Origin: JAHFOW01 sp964370795
GTDB taxonomy: Bacteria; Planctomycetota; Brocadiia; Brocadiales; Brocadiaceae
DNA: 42,926 bases
NCBI GenBank assembly: GCA_964370795.1
Contig: CAYJME010000003.1
Span: forward strand, 1 to 42,926
Direction of reading: 5' to 3'
Below, in pieces: positions 1 through 7,916 of the stretch (positions are counted from its first letter, which is position 1; each line of letters starts with the position of its first letter). A program made the position numbers and the translations under genes. The notes under the pieces are model-generated. The model saw nothing but the letters and a program-made list of their open reading frames with translations, did not search any database and was not told the origin of the DNA.

Positions 1-68
1 GGGATTCTCTCATCACGATAATTTTCGCCCATTGAAGTATATGCTGAATAGTTACCACAAGGAAGCAT

Positions 69-98
69 GAAAATAGATTTTCAGGTGAAAAATCTATA
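69..98 (-). terminator. Possible terminator downstream of hicA
   Basis: On the minus strand an imperfect inverted repeat (arms at 86-97 and 73-83, about 11 bp, 2-3 nt loop) is followed by a short run of four T. It lies just after the hicA stop codon, where a rho-independent terminator would be expected. The T tract is short, so the call is tentative. Confidence 0.4.
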
Positions 99-116
99 CA
101 GCTAAATGGTAAAAGT

Positions 117-356
117 CTATGGCGTATTGTAGGCTTTAAAAAATTCTCCACTTACAATCCTTGCCTGTGTGCATATTACTGCGAGCGTTGACGCCATTAT
201 TTGCTGATGAACAGGTATAGTCAGCGCTGTTTTGCTTTTATCCCTGTTTTCACGTACCATGGAAACGTATGCGTCCTCACGTATAATGCGAAAGCCCAGA
301 TTTTGGAGGGCCTTGACAACTTTGTGTTGAGGCGTCGTAGGTGGAAATTTTACCAT
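117..356 (-). CDS. hicA: HicA-like mRNA interferase toxin, probably catalytically altered
   Basis: This 79-residue protein belongs to the HicA/YcfA type II toxin family, small double-stranded-RNA-binding-fold enzymes that cleave mRNA. Family-like segments are the N-terminal helix (HKVVKALQNLGF), the strand VSMVREN and the TIPVHQQIMASTL stretch. Related HicA proteins carry a catalytic His in a G-x-H context just before VRENxD; here the stretch reads REDAYVSMVREN, so Tyr30 sits where that His is expected. The start codon overlaps the hicB stop (TGATG), so the pair is translationally coupled with antitoxin first. The toxin may be inactive. Family assignment is by eye; the missing His is inferred from remembered family members. 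Confidence 0.75.
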   Translation of the reverse strand: MVKFPPTTPQHKVVKALQNLGFRIIREDAYVSMVRENRDKSKTALTIPVHQQIMASTLAVICTQARIVSGEFFKAYNTP

Positions 357-580
357 CAGTCTCCAATTGTTGCTTCAGCAACGAATACCTCAAGGACCGA
401 AGAATCGACCTCAAAAACAGCATCTCCAAAGTTTTCGATATGATAACGGATAGCCGATTTTACATCCGAAAAGGCGGCCTCAAAGGTTTCACCCTGTCCA
501 ACCACAATACCATTGAGTCCCAGAGGGTAAGCCACGAAGCCGTCAGGATGTTTTTCTATGATAAGCTTGAATTGTTTCAT
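356..580 (-). CDS. hicB: HicB-family antitoxin
   Basis: This 74-residue protein matches the HicB antitoxin fold: an N-terminal strand (KLIIEKHPDGFVAYPLG), a GIVVGQGETFEAAFSDVKSAI core, and an acidic C-terminus (EVFVAEA). HicB binds and neutralises HicA and often represses its own operon. It is the first gene of the pair, overlapping hicA by 2 nt in a TGATG junction. There is no separate ribbon-helix-helix tail, so it is a short HicB of the kind that pairs with the long-tailed HicA seen next to it. Confidence 0.8.
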   Translation of the reverse strand: MKQFKLIIEKHPDGFVAYPLGLNGIVVGQGETFEAAFSDVKSAIRYHIENFGDAVFEVDSSVLEVFVAEATIGD

Positions 581-891
581 GAAAATATTTTCCTGTTTTT
601 GTGAAATTCAATATTATTGTAGAGATGCCGCGTGTATTTAAAAGTCTCCGTAATGCCCAATTTAATGCCCTGGTTAATTATAGTATGCATATTACTGTGG
701 AAATGATTCACGGTCAAGAAAAAGTCGTTTTGATACCGATGCTCATAAATATGGTATTAGCACGAAACTCCTTGCAGGAAAAAGGAATTTAAGTTATAAA
801 TTGATAGAACAAAACATAATATCTTTTCTTTGTAATTTTTAAATAATAAAACACCAGATTGTTTTTAGGAAAATTTAAGGGCAAAAAATGC
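581..891. other. Intergenic stretch with a possible degenerate hicBA-like remnant
   Basis: This 311-nt gap lies between divergent hicB and the TPR gene, so it must hold both promoters. A 63-codon plus-strand reading frame at 601-792 begins (GTG) with KFNIIVE, like the first strand of HicB proteins, and later reads HGQEKVVLIPM, resembling the C-terminal strand of HicA-like toxins. The middle does not match either family. It may be a collapsed second hicBA pair, but this is weak. The 790-860 part is AT-rich and I see no other gene. Confidence 0.25.
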
Positions 892-1479
892 ATGAACGAC
901 GTAACCATGAGAATGAATAGGTTGTGTTTAAGGGTATTAATCATAGCGTTGTTGTGTATTGCTTGTTTTGCTTTTCCTGGACAGCGAAAACTTCGCGCTG
1001 AAGGTAAAAAAGAGCATGCAAAAGAATTGTTCGTATCTGAGGCGGAATTATACTCGTCAGGTCTTTCTTACATCCGGAAGGAAGAATACGAGAAGGCTCT
1101 TTCTTATTTTAATGAGCTGGTGAAAAAAAATCCTCGTTATTCAAGAACTTGTTACTATATTGGGTTGTGTAATTTAAACCTGAAACGATGGGATGATGCA
1201 AGGGTTGCCTTTAATCGGTGTATCAGTATCAAATCCGATGATGCAGAGGCGTATAATCTTTTAGGAACAACATATTGCATGCAGGAACAATACCAGGAAG
1301 CAGTTGAAGCCTTTAAACAGGCGGTACGGATTAAACCGGATTTTACGAAAGCCCACCACAACCTGGGTTTGACGTACATTATTCTTGGCGATAAAGGTTT
1401 GGCTTTCGAAGAGTACAAGGCGCTCAAAAATCTCAGTAAGGATTTTGCCAGTGATTTGTTTAACAAGATTTACAAGTAA
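892..1479 (+). CDS. Secreted or periplasmic TPR-repeat protein
   Basis: The protein has 195 residues from ATG 892, preceded by an AAGG-type ribosome-binding sequence near 877-880. A TTG start at 859 is possible but would place extra residues before the signal peptide. Residues 8-30 form a hydrophobic signal segment. The rest is about four tetratricopeptide repeats, with the typical W/Y-G-A-F-P spacing (for example AEAYNLLGTTYCMQEQYQEA followed by FKQAV). TPR proteins are protein-interaction scaffolds; no partner is evident. ATG 907 is an alternative start. Confidence 0.75.
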   Translation: MNDVTMRMNRLCLRVLIIALLCIACFAFPGQRKLRAEGKKEHAKELFVSEAELYSSGLSYIRKEEYEKALSYFNELVKKNPRYSRTCYYIGLCNLNLKRWDDARVAFNRCISIKSDDAEAYNLLGTTYCMQEQYQEAVEAFKQAVRIKPDFTKAHHNLGLTYIILGDKGLAFEEYKALKNLSKDFASDLFNKIYK

Positions 1480-1521
1480 ACAAGACATAAAAAATGTTAT
1501 GGAGTAAATGTAAAATTTCCC

Positions 1522-3033
1522 ATGAATTGTAAATATGCTATAAACCGAAGTGTGCTATTTTTTCTTGTCTGTTTTTCGTTACTTTATTTTTCCATGCGTC
1601 CGGCAACCGCATATCAGGATACCCTCGAAAAGATAAAAACTACCGGCATATTAACATGGGGTTTTGATGCGGAAGGGGGCGCTCCTTATGTGTTTCATGA
1701 CCATGCGCATCCCAAAAAACTCGTAGGCTTTGAGGTAGACCTTGTAGAGGCTATTGCAAGGGAAATGGGGGTAAAAGTGCAATATCATCAAAATGCCTGG
1801 GATAGTATCCTGCTTTCCCTCCAGCGCGGTGATTTTGATATTGCAATGAACGGTATCGAGATAACCCCTGACCGGGGACAATCGGCGCTCTTTACCCGTC
1901 CCTATTATGCTTATGCAGAGCAGGTTGTTGTCCGCGCTTCTGATAATCGTATTGAACGGTTTGACCACATTTATGGTAAAAAGGTCGGCACTCTGTATAA
2001 CACGGAGGCCAAACGTATGCTGGAAGAAATGGGCAATGTAAAGATTAGTACTTATAGCGGTCAGGTAGAACCTTTTAAAGACCTCTTGTTAAGCCGCATT
2101 GACGCCGTTTTTGTGGATTTGCCTATCGCTTTATATTATGCCAAACCCAACCCAATGTTGCGTCTGGTCGGTGAGCCGGTGGGTGAAGGATACTATGGTA
2201 TTGCCGTGCGTAAGGAAGATACGGGTTTGGTAGAGGAATTGAATAAAATCATTGGAAAACTCGCAGGGTCGGGAGAATTAAAGAGGATTTACACCCGATG
2301 GGGTTTGTGGGATAGTTCTGAAGAAAAACTTTTTTTACAAGAGGAACATTTACAGCGATACGCGGACGGCTTTCCCGCCGCCTCCGAAAATGTTCCCGTT
2401 AAGCTGACGACCTTCTTTCCTGCCTTGTCAAAAGGGGCGCTGGTAACAATCGGCATATCTCTTGTATCAATGATGCTGGCAGTTGTGCTGGGATTGACGC
2501 TTGCTATGATGAGACTCTGCGCCAACATCTGGCTTCAAAAAATTGCAACGGCGTATATTGAGATTTATCGGGGGACGCCGCTCCTCATTCAGTTATATAT
2601 TTTGTACTATGGTTTGCCTAACATCGGTATTAACCTCAGCGCTGTAGCCGCTGGCATAATTGGACTCGGTATGAACTATGCCGCTTATGAAGCCGAAGTC
2701 TATCGTGCAGCAATACAGGCCATACCTGAGGGACAGCACGACGCTTCCATGTCATTGGGTATGTCAAGGCGATTGGCGTTGCGGCGAATTATCTTACCGC
2801 AGGCATTCCGTATTGCCATACCGCCGATGACGAATGATTTTGTTGCCCTGTTTAAAGATTCGTCGCTGGTGTCTGTTATTTCTATCATAGAGCTTACGAA
2901 GAGCTATAGCATGCTTGCCGCATCATCTATGAACTTTTTCCAGTTGGGGATTATTACCGCATTATTGTATTTTGGTATGAGTTATCCACTATCCTTGTAT
3001 GCCAGGAAGTTGGAAATAAAATTAACAAAGTAA
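1522..3033 (+). CDS. Polar amino-acid ABC transporter, fused substrate-binding protein and permease
   Basis: This 503-residue protein joins two ABC transporter parts. Residues 1-31 form a signal peptide. Residues about 33-265 are a SBP_bac_3-type solute-binding domain (GFEVDLVEAIAREMGVKVQY; FDIAMNGIEITPDR). Residues about 293-503 are a GlnP/HisM-type permease with about five membrane segments and the EAA loop (EGQHDASMSLGMSRR) that docks the ATPase. Such fusions import glutamine, glutamate or related amino acids. No ATP-binding subunit gene lies beside it, so the ATPase must be encoded elsewhere. Substrate specificity cannot be read from the sequence. Confidence 0.88.
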   Translation: MNCKYAINRSVLFFLVCFSLLYFSMRPATAYQDTLEKIKTTGILTWGFDAEGGAPYVFHDHAHPKKLVGFEVDLVEAIAREMGVKVQYHQNAWDSILLSLQRGDFDIAMNGIEITPDRGQSALFTRPYYAYAEQVVVRASDNRIERFDHIYGKKVGTLYNTEAKRMLEEMGNVKISTYSGQVEPFKDLLLSRIDAVFVDLPIALYYAKPNPMLRLVGEPVGEGYYGIAVRKEDTGLVEELNKIIGKLAGSGELKRIYTRWGLWDSSEEKLFLQEEHLQRYADGFPAASENVPVKLTTFFPALSKGALVTIGISLVSMMLAVVLGLTLAMMRLCANIWLQKIATAYIEIYRGTPLLIQLYILYYGLPNIGINLSAVAAGIIGLGMNYAAYEAEVYRAAIQAIPEGQHDASMSLGMSRRLALRRIILPQAFRIAIPPMTNDFVALFKDSSLVSVISIIELTKSYSMLAASSMNFFQLGIITALLYFGMSYPLSLYARKLEIKLTK

Positions 3034-3091
3034 TTATCTTGTGAAATATAAATGCGTAATTCGTAAATTTTACTAAATGGGGGAGGTTGTT

Positions 3092-3931
3092 ATGAACAGG
3101 AAGTACCGCTATTATATCTTTTTCATTTGTATTTTGACCTTGTTGTTCAGCGCTTGTTCGACAGTACCATACACGGAACGAAAGCAACTTATTTTGATTC
3201 CAGAGGGGCAGGAGTCCTCGCTTGGCCAACAGGCCTTTACGCAGGTTGTGCAGGAAAATAAAATCAGTAATGATCCACATTACAACGAGATGTTGCGTTC
3301 AGTGGGGGAGAGGATCTCTCAGGCAGCGAATAGGCCTGATTATCAGTGGGAATTTGTGGTAATTGACGATCCGAATACCGTAAATGCCTTTGCATTGCCG
3401 GGCGGCAAGGTGGCCTTCTACACAGGTATTATGCCCATCTGCCAGAACGAAGAGGGGATTGCTGTGGTAATGGGACACGAAGTATCCCATGCCCTGGCGC
3501 GCCATGGTGCAGAGCGAATGTCCCAGGGGATGCTGGCGCAGTTAGGCGAACAGGGACTGAACATGGCAGTATCAAGTCAATCACCCATGATGCAGGGTAT
3601 TATTGCGAAGGCTTATGGATTTGGGGTACAGTATGGGGCATTACTTCCTTACAGTAGGCTGCAGGAGTCTGAGGCAGATCATCTGGGTATTATTTTAATG
3701 GCCCAGGCGGGTTACGATCCTAAAGCTGCCGTTAGTTTTTGGAAACGCATGTCGGAACAGGCGAAAGGCAAGAAACCGATGGAATTCCTTTCCACCCATC
3801 CTAATGATGAAAAGCGAATTCAGCAAATTAAAGAATGGTTGCCGGAGGCATATAAATATTATTATAAACAAGGTGAGGAAGGAACCTCTATAGGTTTGAA
3901 AAAGGGTAATAGTTCATCCCACTCGAAATAA
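3092..3931 (+). CDS. M48-family metalloprotease lipoprotein
   Basis: This is a zinc metalloprotease of the M48 group resembling periplasmic LoiP/YcaL proteases. The zinc site HEVSH is at residues 129-133, the third ligand is in ESEADHLG, and the protein ends with the usual STHPNDEKRIQQI segment. The N-terminus has a hydrophobic signal and lipobox (LLFSAC), predicting a lipid-anchored protein in the cell envelope. ATG 3092 is chosen because GGGAGG at 3081-3086 is well placed for it; ATG 3077 lies upstream of that site. The likely role is quality control of outer-membrane or periplasmic proteins. The gene follows the ABC protein by 58 nt and may be co-transcribed. Confidence 0.88.
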   Translation: MNRKYRYYIFFICILTLLFSACSTVPYTERKQLILIPEGQESSLGQQAFTQVVQENKISNDPHYNEMLRSVGERISQAANRPDYQWEFVVIDDPNTVNAFALPGGKVAFYTGIMPICQNEEGIAVVMGHEVSHALARHGAERMSQGMLAQLGEQGLNMAVSSQSPMMQGIIAKAYGFGVQYGALLPYSRLQESEADHLGIILMAQAGYDPKAAVSFWKRMSEQAKGKKPMEFLSTHPNDEKRIQQIKEWLPEAYKYYYKQGEEGTSIGLKKGNSSSHSK

Positions 3932-3942
3932 ATGCAGAATCG

Positions 3943-4039
3943 CAACCCCCTTGCCCTCTTTTCGTTCGACTGAACTCACGACGAAGTCTAAGAGGGATTT
4001 CGTTAAGTCCCCATTAATAAAGGAGAATTCAGGGGGTTG
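3943..4039. repeat. MITE-like intergenic inverted-repeat element
   Basis: Terminal arms CAACCCCCT (from 3943) and AGGGGGTTG (4031-4039) are inverted copies. Inside them CCCTCTT (3954-3960) pairs with AAGAGGG (3990-3996), giving nested hairpins. The internal segment around 3963-3987, read on the minus strand, resembles a second copy at 13123-13147. It has no coding potential. It looks like a dispersed palindromic element between the protease and thioesterase genes. Confidence 0.6.
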
Positions 4040-4109
4040 TCTATACCATTAATCATACACGTGAACTGTTACGAAAAAGGTTACAGAGGGTTTTTTTGAT
4101 TCAGGAATT

Positions 4110-5063
4110 ATGACAAGTATCCACTCCACAACAATAGAAATGTTACACCACGTCTTTCCCCAGCACGCAAACCCTGCCGGAAGTCTCTATGGGGGATGGA
4201 TGATGAACTGGATTGTTACAGCCGGGAATCTTGCAGCATCCCATCTTACAAAGAAGCCACTGTTGTTGGCATCTCTCGAAGATTTGTTTTTTATTCAGCC
4301 CGTGAGGATTGGCGACGTTGTTACGATACGGGCTATGGTTGAATATATAGGAAGGACTTCCCTTGAGGTCGAAGCGATAGTATTTTGTAAATCATTGAAT
4401 GGGGAGGAAAAATTATGCACCCGTGCGCGGATGTGTTTTGTTTCAGCAGATACGCAGGGTAATCCATTACCGATAGAGCAAGGTATTGAACCTGCTGAGG
4501 AACAAGAAAAAAGAATGTACTGGTATGCGAAAAGTATACGGGATGCACGGTTTTCGCGAATTGCCCAGAGAGAGCAAAGGGTACTCGATACCCATCTTGA
4601 CGATATTGGGCAATTAAACGTCCGTATGTATCGCCTCGTCTTTCCGGAAGACGCCCTCTATGGCAATCTTATGTATGGCGGCAAACTCCTGCTCATGCTG
4701 GATGAGATTATAACGATTATGGCAATGAAATTCGCACAAGGCACTACGGTGACTGCCTCCCTTGACGCCCTTGATTTTTACCATCCTATTTATGTAGGTA
4801 ACATCCTTATTCTGGCTACCTCTTTGAACTATGTTGGTAAATCATCTATGGATATTGGCGTAAAGGTGCTGGCGGAAGATCCTGCGAACAACACTGTTCG
4901 CCATACCTGCACAGCCTTTTCTACCTGCGTGAGGGTTGACAAAAGCGGCAAACCTGTAAGGCTCACGCCGTTTATTCCAACAACAGAAACGGAGAAAAAA
5001 CGCTGGGCGGAGGCCGAACAACGAAAACAACACCGTGTGAAAAGGCTCAGGGAATTGCAATAA
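4110..5063 (+). CDS. Double-hotdog acyl-CoA thioesterase
   Basis: This 317-residue protein has two hotdog domains of the ACOT/YciA type, which hydrolyse acyl-CoA to fatty acid and CoA in the cytoplasm. Domain 1 (about 1-135) has the NPAGSLYGGWMMNWIVTAG signature and domain 2 (about 160-305) has YGNLMYGGKLLLMLDEI. In the family the signature usually ends in W/L-x-D: domain 2 keeps the Asp (LDE), whereas domain 1 has Val at that place (WIVTAG). Only one active site per half-pair is therefore expected. The start ATG 4110 has CAGGA just upstream. It converges with the outer-membrane protein gene. Confidence 0.85.
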   Translation: MTSIHSTTIEMLHHVFPQHANPAGSLYGGWMMNWIVTAGNLAASHLTKKPLLLASLEDLFFIQPVRIGDVVTIRAMVEYIGRTSLEVEAIVFCKSLNGEEKLCTRARMCFVSADTQGNPLPIEQGIEPAEEQEKRMYWYAKSIRDARFSRIAQREQRVLDTHLDDIGQLNVRMYRLVFPEDALYGNLMYGGKLLLMLDEIITIMAMKFAQGTTVTASLDALDFYHPIYVGNILILATSLNYVGKSSMDIGVKVLAEDPANNTVRHTCTAFSTCVRVDKSGKPVRLTPFIPTTETEKKRWAEAEQRKQHRVKRLRELQ

Positions 5064-5118
5064 TAAGGAAAAATTTGAAATTCCTATACATTAAATTAAA
5101 AAATACTCGTATTTATTG

Positions 5119-6126
5119 TCAAAAATCCTTAATAATACTGAACCAGATTCGCTTGTCAAACTCTTCAGTACCATTGAGTGGAACTTCAAAACCTTGCATA
5201 ACATAGAGCTCACGAGAAAGATCCCAGCGTATTCCAGGCAGGGCATCAATACGATACATCTCATTTTTGTCCAACCCAAATCCCTTATGTCCATTGAATT
5301 CAATAAAGGGTGTAATACCTTCCAGGACAGAAGCATTCGTTAGCGTAAATGTCCTGGAGACTGCAATACCATAAAGAAATTCCATATTTGCATCTTCTTC
5401 GTGCTCGTTGTCTATATGCCCACCACCGGGCAATGTACCGTCAGTCCCACCGCTGTGTTCACCGCCAGTTGGTACATCAACGCCAAGAAAGGCATGTAAA
5501 GCCATGCGATGCCCTAAATCCGTCCACAATGCAAGTTGCTGTCCCACGGTTGTTATTCCTTCGCCTAAATGACGGTCTTCATCACCGGTAGGAATATTAA
5601 TAACAGAACCTGTTGATAATGAAATTGTGTTAGTTTCAAAGAGCATAGCCCTCATGGCTAATTTTGTATCTCCAAATCCAACATTTTTACTGCCTTCATG
5701 TGAGTCGACATATAAGACCTTGGGTTCTATATCAATCTTAAGGCGAAGGGTAAGGGGGAGTTCCAATGCCATTCCCCATTCATGCACATCTGCCTCTCCA
5801 TCGCCTTCGTCGTCGGCATAAAAATAATTCATACGGAATTCACGTTTGAAAAAAGCTGGTGTGATGCGTATCAGAGGTACCCTTGGCGCCTGTGTTTCAT
5901 CTTCTCTATATGTTTCCCACGGTGTCAGCCATCCTTCAAAAAAGTTTGATAATCCAAAATTTCTCTGTATACCATGCTGACTACCATGGTTCTTGGATAT
6001 CTCAGTTCCAGACGGACTCTCTGAACTTGCTTTCAGGATTTCCTCATGAGCATAACACGCCCTTGAAACGATGATCCCTAAACATGAAAATACTATTATG
6101 AATAAAACATACCGAAGACAATGCAT
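5119..6126 (-). CDS. Outer-membrane beta-barrel protein resembling the phenol MetA pathway family
   Basis: This 335-residue protein has a signal peptide (residues 1-27, ending near ACYA) and then alternating short amphipathic strands, ending in a terminal aromatic residue (SIIKDF) typical of outer-membrane barrels. The layout (LPLTLRLKIDIEPKVLYVD; GFGDTKLAMRAML; INIPTGDED) resembles the Phenol_MetA_deg (transporter-like) barrel family. A His/Asp/Glu-rich insert lies near residues 220-245. The start has GGAGAG just upstream. Function in the family is poorly defined; a channel for small solutes is possible but not shown. Confidence 0.65.
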   Translation of the reverse strand: MHCLRYVLFIIVFSCLGIIVSRACYAHEEILKASSESPSGTEISKNHGSQHGIQRNFGLSNFFEGWLTPWETYREDETQAPRVPLIRITPAFFKREFRMNYFYADDEGDGEADVHEWGMALELPLTLRLKIDIEPKVLYVDSHEGSKNVGFGDTKLAMRAMLFETNTISLSTGSVINIPTGDEDRHLGEGITTVGQQLALWTDLGHRMALHAFLGVDVPTGGEHSGGTDGTLPGGGHIDNEHEEDANMEFLYGIAVSRTFTLTNASVLEGITPFIEFNGHKGFGLDKNEMYRIDALPGIRWDLSRELYVMQGFEVPLNGTEEFDKRIWFSIIKDF

Positions 6127-6341
6127 AACCTACTCTCCTCACATAAAAATAAAATTGATTCAGCGCACGGCAAAAGTACATCCAATGTATCGAATTTCTG
6201 GCACTATAGCCAATGGAAAAATGACGTTTGTTGATTTTTACCATATCCAGGTCAAGGGAGATTTTATAGAGACGTATTGCTGTAAGCCCCTACAGCATCG
6301 AAATCCCTATACAATTTAATTATCCGATATACACGGCGTAG

Positions 6342-7031
6342 TCAGGTCTTTACCCTTACTGCCCGAACGTAGTGCCTGATGTTATTGTCTGTATATGCAT
6401 AGTCGCAAAAGCCTGAGTCGAACCAAACGGCCCAGGCCATGCAATCCTTCCTGAAATCAGACGTCCATACCCTTTTCTGGCATGGGTTGAATACCGAATC
6501 TATGTGCAAAGCACCATTTTTTTTTGCCGGTTCCATTAAAGAAATGGCCTCCTCCAGGGTTGGCAGACGCCAGTCATTATAACCGGTAAACCGCTCTTTG
6601 TTCAGTGCGGAAATATAGTTCTTTGCATCCCGGTAGTTCATAGTATTCCGCGAACCCGCCTGCTGCCACATCAGGCAACTTGTATGGTCATACACTACCT
6701 TTCCGTCTTTTTGCATTTCATACTTATGAGAAACGCCATGACCGGCAGCATTCCGACGGGAATCAAACAACCCCTTTTCCCTCAGCATACTTTGCACCAC
6801 TTCGGGCGACAATGCCACTTCCGGTGTATCGCGCAATGCTGTTCCGGTAACCGATGCATATACCGAATGTGCGGTTCTCTCCGGTTCGGAAACGGCAGCT
6901 TTATTATGGACTATCGATATTATCCCCCAACCGATTATTATGGGGAAAAGAATGCCGGGGACGGACGAGAACCGTCCGTTTTTAGGTCGTTGTATGGTGT
7001 TAAAGTAATCTTTGCGCGGGATATCTCGCAT
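6342..7031 (-). CDS. DUF1566 (Lcl C-terminal domain) protein with membrane anchor
   Basis: The protein has a basic N-terminus, one hydrophobic segment (GILFPIIIGWGIISIVHN) and a C-terminal DUF1566/Lcl domain. The domain shows the usual features: CLMWQQAG, NYISALNKERFTGYNDWRLP, and a terminal VRAVR. The family is common on bacterial surfaces and has no settled biochemical function. ATG 7031 is preferred because GGACGGA precedes it; the TTG at 7046 is the longer alternative. The IS200 element begins only about 70 nt upstream, so it may have displaced the promoter. Confidence 0.75.
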   Translation of the reverse strand: MRDIPRKDYFNTIQRPKNGRFSSVPGILFPIIIGWGIISIVHNKAAVSEPERTAHSVYASVTGTALRDTPEVALSPEVVQSMLREKGLFDSRRNAAGHGVSHKYEMQKDGKVVYDHTSCLMWQQAGSRNTMNYRDAKNYISALNKERFTGYNDWRLPTLEEAISLMEPAKKNGALHIDSVFNPCQKRVWTSDFRKDCMAWAVWFDSGFCDYAYTDNNIRHYVRAVRVKT

Positions 7032-7104
7032 ATTTTTTCCGTCCAACCAATTTGGGATATGTTTAGGGCATTATACCAAAAGTTTGTTAATTCCTATGCT
7101 AAAC

Positions 7105-7121
7105 CACCCGCTAGGCGGGTG
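7105..7121. repeat. Left-end hairpin of the IS200 element
   Basis: CACCCGC (7105-7111) and GCGGGTG (7115-7121) form a perfect 7-bp stem with a TAG loop. It is the probable left-end recognition hairpin bound by TnpA. A second small hairpin (ATAGC/GCTAT) follows at 7125-7138. Confidence 0.7.
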
Positions 7122-7217
7122 TGAATAGCAAAAGCTATGCTGTAGTATTTACAAAAGAAACCTCCTTCTGTATAGTGCGAAAAGGAATGCTTGAAGTTCG
7201 CAAAATAACAGAAGAAG

Positions 7218-7662
7218 ATGAAGATGAAAAAAAGTTTATCACATACAGTGTGGGAGTACAAGTACCATGTAGTATGGGTAGCAAAGAAGCAGAGGATGAT
7301 AGTATACGGTAAGTTACGAAAAGAAATTAGGTGAGATATTGCGTAAATTATGCGAGTACAAAGGTGTGGAACTGGTGGAGGGGAAGGCATGTATAGATCA
7401 TATCCACGTGTGTATAGCAATACCGCCGAAGTACTCAGTATCAACAATAGTGGGGTATTTAAAAGGGAAGAGTGCGATGATCGTATTTGAGAAATACAGT
7501 CGGCTGAAGCAGAATTTTGGGGGGCATCAATTTTGGGCGAAAGGGTATTATGTGAGCACGGTGGGATTGGATGAAGCGAAAATTCGGAAATATATTCAGG
7601 ATCAGGAAGAGAATGAGTCGGTTGAGGAACGATACGATTCGGATTTGAGTAATCCCTTTTAG
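7218..7662 (+). pseudogene. tnpA: IS200-type TnpA transposase, frameshifted
   Basis: The 5' part (ATG 7218 or 7224) encodes MKKSLSHTVWEYKYHVVW, the start of an IS200 TnpA. The 3' part encodes the HUH motif (DHIHV), PPKYSVSTIVGYLKGKSA and the catalytic-Tyr helix region (FWAKGYYVSTVG). The two halves lie in different frames: the first reads into a TGA at about 7331, and an extra base between roughly 7309 and 7330 would explain the shift (RKEIGEIL restored by deleting one base). Catalytic residues are intact, so this is either a recently inactivated copy or a sequencing error. Confidence 0.75.
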
Positions 7663-7800
7663 GGGAGCAAGTGTAATCGGTAATAAAAAGTTTATTGTGT
7701 AAACCAACAAAGCGGATGGATAGCATTCCTCAATTTACAAATGTGTATATAGGAGGTAATCCCTTAAGGGATGCCGGTAACAATGCCCTTATAGGGGGCT

Positions 7801-7840
7801 AAGCAAGCCACCCGCTATGCGGGTGGCCATGGCTTTGCTT
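7801..7840. repeat. Right-end hairpin of the IS200 element
   Basis: A perfect 9-bp stem, GCCACCCGC (7807-7815) with GCGGGTGGC (7819-7827) and a TAT loop, matches the arms of the left-end hairpin. An outer pair AAGCAA (7801-7806) and TTGCTT (7835-7840) could extend the structure. It marks the right boundary region of the IS. Confidence 0.7.
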
Positions 7841-7916
7841 TGTCGTGAGTCTTTAGCGTGAAATTAGACGAACTTTCCGTAGAACGATAAGGGGATTTGG
7901 TTGCGGGTAATATGCG

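Larger units (their letters stand above)
7101..7840 (+). mobile_element. IS200-family insertion sequence
   Basis: This roughly 0.74-kb element has a single small HUH transposase reading frame flanked by the subterminal hairpins expected for IS200/IS605 elements. The left hairpin is at 7105-7121 and the right hairpin at 7807-7827; both share the CACCCGC and GCGGGTG arms. Such elements transpose as single-stranded DNA and create no target duplication, so exact ends cannot be fixed from one copy. The transposase is frameshifted. Confidence 0.75.

Noticed and set aside
6410..6430. GTCGAACC stretch as a tRNA T-arm
   Set aside because: It lies within the DUF1566 coding region, with no acceptor or anticodon arms around it.
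7094..7726. 210-residue minus-strand reading frame over the IS200 element
   Set aside because: It is the antisense of the transposase, has no family resemblance, and the plus-strand frames carry the HUH and Tyr motifs.
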